Of a stretch of DNA of 56,671 nucleotides, positions 54,315 through 56,671 are shown piece after piece. Every line of letters begins with the position of its first letter. The stretch's first letter is position 1. The notes beneath the pieces were generated by a model. It saw only the letters and a list, made by a program, of their open reading frames with translations, did not search any database and was not told the DNA's origin. Source of the DNA: Flavobacteriales bacterium (GTDB lineage: Bacteria; Bacteroidota; Bacteroidia; Flavobacteriales_D; Sanyastnellaceae); assembly GCA_947504275.1 (NCBI GenBank), contig CANNHA010000002.1, forward strand, positions 1 through 56,671. The letters are read 5' to 3'. Made by a program: the position numbers and the translations under genes.

Positions 54315-54827
54315 ATGCTTACGGAATACGCCTTTTGGTTTTTATCCTTTGTCGCTGTGTTCAGCGGCATTGCCGTGATCATCAGTAAGAACCCTGTTTA
54401 CAGTGTCCTTTACTTGATCATGACTTTCTTCTCCATTGCCGGTCATTACTTTTTAATGAATGCCCAATTTCTAGCAGCGGTTCACATCATTGTCTATGCC
54501 GGTGCAATCATGGTTTTGTTCTTGTATGTCATCATGATGTTGAACTTGAACAATATCGAAGTTGAAAAAAGAAGCAACGCTCTGCGATTGGCCGCTGTTG
54601 TTGCTGCTGGTCTTTTGCTTACGATTCTGAGCGGTGCTGCGCAAAAAGCAGATCAAATCACTTTGGCAGAGAAGACAACTGCTCCATCAGGCTTGGTGGA
54701 GAATCTAGGAATTGCTTTGTACAAAAATTACCTTCTTCCTTTTGAATTGGCTTCTGTTCTTTTCTTATCCGCCATGGTGGGTGCTGTTTATTTGTCCAAG
54801 AAAAACTTAAACGAAACCCAAGCGTAA
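54315..54827 (+). CDS. nuoJ: NADH-quinone oxidoreductase subunit J
   Basis: A 170-residue membrane subunit with five hydrophobic helices; the conserved [20 protein letters not shown] and [18 protein letters not shown] (helix with the pi-bulge) are present. It lies 2 nt after nuoI. Confidence 0.95.
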   Translation: MLTEYAFWFLSFVAVFSGIAVIISKNPVYSVLYLIMTFFSIAGHYFLMNAQFLAAVHIIVYAGAIMVLFLYVIMMLNLNNIEVEKRSNALRLAAVVAAGLLLTILSGAAQKADQITLAEKTTAPSGLVENLGIALYKNYLLPFELASVLFLSAMVGAVYLSKKNLNETQA

Positions 54828-54828
54828 T

Positions 54829-55146
54829 ATGGAAATTCTACACAACATCACCATCAACCATTACTTGGGTTTGAGTGCAGTGCTTTTTGCGCTTGGCGTT
54901 TTCGGCATGTTATTCAGGAAAAATGCCATCATCATTTTCATGTGTGTTGAGTTGATGCTCAATGCAGTGAACTTGGCATTGGTATCTTTTTCAAAAATGC
55001 ACGGAGATACAGACGGACAAATTTTTGTATTCTTCATCATGGTTGTGGCCGCTGCTGAGGTGGCTGTCGGATTGGCCATTTTGATGATGCTTTACCGCAA
55101 TCGCCACACCACGGATACAGATACATTAACCGATTTGAAAGGATAG
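54829..55146 (+). CDS. nuoK: NADH-quinone oxidoreductase subunit K
   Basis: A 105-residue, three-helix antiporter-like subunit. Conserved Glu residues lie in [15 protein letters not shown] and [14 protein letters not shown]. It is 1 nt after nuoJ. Confidence 0.96.
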   Translation: MEILHNITINHYLGLSAVLFALGVFGMLFRKNAIIIFMCVELMLNAVNLALVSFSKMHGDTDGQIFVFFIMVVAAAEVAVGLAILMMLYRNRHTTDTDTLTDLKG

Positions 55147-55148
55147 TT

Positions 55149-56671
55149 ATGGAGAAATTAGTTGCACTTATCCCCTTGTTTCCATTATTGGGATTTTTAT
55201 ACATTACCTTTTTTGGTAAAAACCAAAGCAAGGCCACAGCAGGAGGCATAGCCACTGCAATGGTTGGTCTGTCTTTCGTTTTAGCCATCTTGGTTTTCAC
55301 GACACAAATGCACGGCGCTCATGCCACTTTTGTCAAGGTTTTGGATTGGATTCATGTAGGCAGTTTTCATGTGGATATCAGCTTTGTTGTTGATCCTTTG
55401 AGCTCACTGTACATCCTTTTCATCACCGGTGTTGGATCATTGATCCACCTGTACTCTATCGGCTATATGCATGATGACGACGGATTCCACCGTTTCATGT
55501 CCTATCTCAATTTGTTCGTTTTCTTCATGCTCTTGTTGGTATTGGGAGACAATTTGTTGTTGTTGTTTGTAGGATGGGAAGGTGTTGGTGTTTGTTCCTT
55601 TATGCTCATTGGCTTTTGGTACAAAGACCACGCGAACAACGACGCAGCCAAGAAAGCCTTTGTCATCAACCGCGTTGGAGATTTGGGTTTGATTTTGGGA
55701 ATGTCCTTGATCTTTGTACAATGTGGTAGTTTAAATTACAACGACCTCTTGATTGGTGGTTCTGGTATAATGCACTTGGGCAAATGGGCCACATTGGGAG
55801 CCATCCTGTTGTTCATTGGCGCTATGGGTAAGTCAGCGCAGTTTCCTTTACACACTTGGCTTCCCGATGCAATGGCTGGTCCAACGCCAGTATCTGCTTT
55901 GATTCACGCCGCTACTATGGTGACTGCCGGTATTTATTTGGTTGCTCGTTTTAGCGATTTGTTTGCCATGTCAGAAGGTGCGAGTCAATTGGTCACTTGG
56001 GCTGGTGTGATAACGGCGTTGATGGGTGCGAGCATCGCTTTGACGCAGAACGATATCAAGAAAGTATTGGCCTACTCTACTGTCAGTCAATTGGGATTCA
56101 TGTTTGCCGCTTTGGGAATGGGTGCATATAGCATTGCCGTTTTCCATGTTGTTACACATGCATTCTTCAAGGCCTTGTTGTTCTTGGGTTCAGGTTCTGT
56201 TATTCACGCAATGGGTGGAGAACAAGACATTCGCAGAATGGGAGGATTAAAAAGCCACATGCCAACTACCTATTGGACATTCTTGGTAGGAACCATTGCC
56301 ATTGCTGGAATTTTCCCTTTTGCAGGTTTCTTCTCTAAGGATCAAATCTTGGCACATGCCATGGAAAACAATACCGTTGTTTTTGTTTTATTGATGTTGG
56401 CTGCTGCCGGAACAGCCTTTTACATGTTCCGCATGTTCTATTTGACCTTTCATGGTCAGTTCCGCGGAACGCATGAGCAAGAGCATCATTTGCATGAGTC
56501 GCCCAAAACCATGACCATTCCTTTGGTTGTTTTGGCCATTGCCTCTACTGTTGGAGGATTTATGGGATTCCCTCACGCCATTGGTCACGCGATGCACATT
56601 GAGCACGCCTTGGATCATTTCTTGTCCGGAAGTATTGAATTGGCGCATTCACACATGAGCGTTGCTACTGA
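55149..56671 (+). CDS. nuoL: NADH-quinone oxidoreductase subunit L, 5' part
   Basis: The frame from the ATG at 55149 is open to the window edge (about 507 residues, no stop). It encodes the start of the large Mrp-antiporter-like subunit: MEKLVALIPLFPLLGF, DPLSSLYILFITGVGSLIHL, LLFVGWEGVGVCSFMLIGFW (with the key Glu), MGKSAQFPLHTWLPDAMAGP and HAFFKALLFLGSGSVIHAM (with the key Lys). The C-terminal helices and lateral helix are outside the window. Confidence 0.97.
   Translation, partial: MEKLVALIPLFPLLGFLYITFFGKNQSKATAGGIATAMVGLSFVLAILVFTTQMHGAHATFVKVLDWIHVGSFHVDISFVVDPLSSLYILFITGVGSLIHLYSIGYMHDDDGFHRFMSYLNLFVFFMLLLVLGDNLLLLFVGWEGVGVCSFMLIGFWYKDHANNDAAKKAFVINRVGDLGLILGMSLIFVQCGSLNYNDLLIGGSGIMHLGKWATLGAILLFIGAMGKSAQFPLHTWLPDAMAGPTPVSALIHAATMVTAGIYLVARFSDLFAMSEGASQLVTWAGVITALMGASIALTQNDIKKVLAYSTVSQLGFMFAALGMGAYSIAVFHVVTHAFFKALLFLGSGSVIHAMGGEQDIRRMGGLKSHMPTTYWTFLVGTIAIAGIFPFAGFFSKDQILAHAMENNTVVFVLLMLAAAGTAFYMFRMFYLTFHGQFRGTHEQEHHLHESPKTMTIPLVVLAIASTVGGFMGFPHAIGHAMHIEHALDHFLSGSIELAHSHMSVAT

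Overview
The window is a chromosomal stretch of a Bacteroidota bacterium, most likely Flavobacteriales-like. This rests on two proteins with C-terminal type IX secretion (T9SS) sorting domains, promoter boxes of the Bacteroidota form TAnnTTTG, a TonB-dependent receptor paired with a surface lipoprotein, a short NuoG without the molybdopterin domain, and many Bacteroidota-type genes (RprY-like regulator, DUF3276, DUF1573, pRiA4b ORF-3-like). No phage, plasmid backbone, CRISPR array or complete insertion sequence was seen.

Layout. 1-2.5 kb: repeat-rich flank around one secreted LamG/collagen-like/DUF1566-like protein, with cruciform-forming repeats, a 24-bp direct repeat on both sides, short palindromic repeats and a larger structured intergenic element. 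2.5-2.8 kb: tRNA-Leu(UAA) and tRNA-Gly(GCC), each with a terminator. 2.8-8.8 kb (minus): T9SS protein, fabD, histidine kinase, response regulator, outer-membrane protein, waaA, an envelope-biogenesis operon. 8.9-15.8 kb: small winged-helix-like protein, ribH and a TPR protein (minus), then recF-dciA, a surface-type pentaheme cytochrome, a biotin carboxylase and a small secreted protein (plus). 15.9-18.1 kb (minus): tRNA-Val(GAC), NYN protein, hisS. 18.2-26.3 kb (plus): WD40 protein, PUR-type DUF3276 protein, a tetrapyrrole-methylase-fold methyltransferase, a PpiC / lipoprotein / SurA chaperone set, MoxR ATPase, fumarylacetoacetase.

26.3-35.3 kb (minus): a long run guaB, folD, GH13 amylase-like protein, prmC, rpe, a pRiA4b ORF-3-like gene broken by an in-frame stop, DUF1573 lipoprotein, yajC, a small secreted protein and an MscS channel. 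35.4-38.6 kb (minus): a vitamin B12 uptake locus, consisting of a cobalamin riboswitch, BtuB-like TonB receptor and BtuG-like propeller lipoprotein. 38.7-46.3 kb: outer-membrane protein, a 46-codon small ORF, sucD, an FAD monooxygenase/aminotransferase pair, two glycosyltransferases and trmB. 46.4 kb to the end (plus): the respiratory complex I operon nuoA-B-C-D-E-F-(MNT-HEPN)-G-H-I-J-K-L, with nuoL cut by the window edge.

Most notable points: (1) a two-gene nucleotidyltransferase/HEPN toxin-antitoxin-type module sits without gaps between nuoF and nuoG; (2) the pRiA4b ORF-3-like gene is split by a single TAA directly before an ATG; (3) several genes start 4-7 nt after a -7 promoter box, implying leaderless mRNAs; (4) a pentaheme cytochrome carries a T9SS sorting domain; (5) the B12 locus has its riboswitch; (6) the left flank holds several repeat families around one secreted protein gene. 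All assignments come from reading the sequence and from memory of the families; no database search was run.
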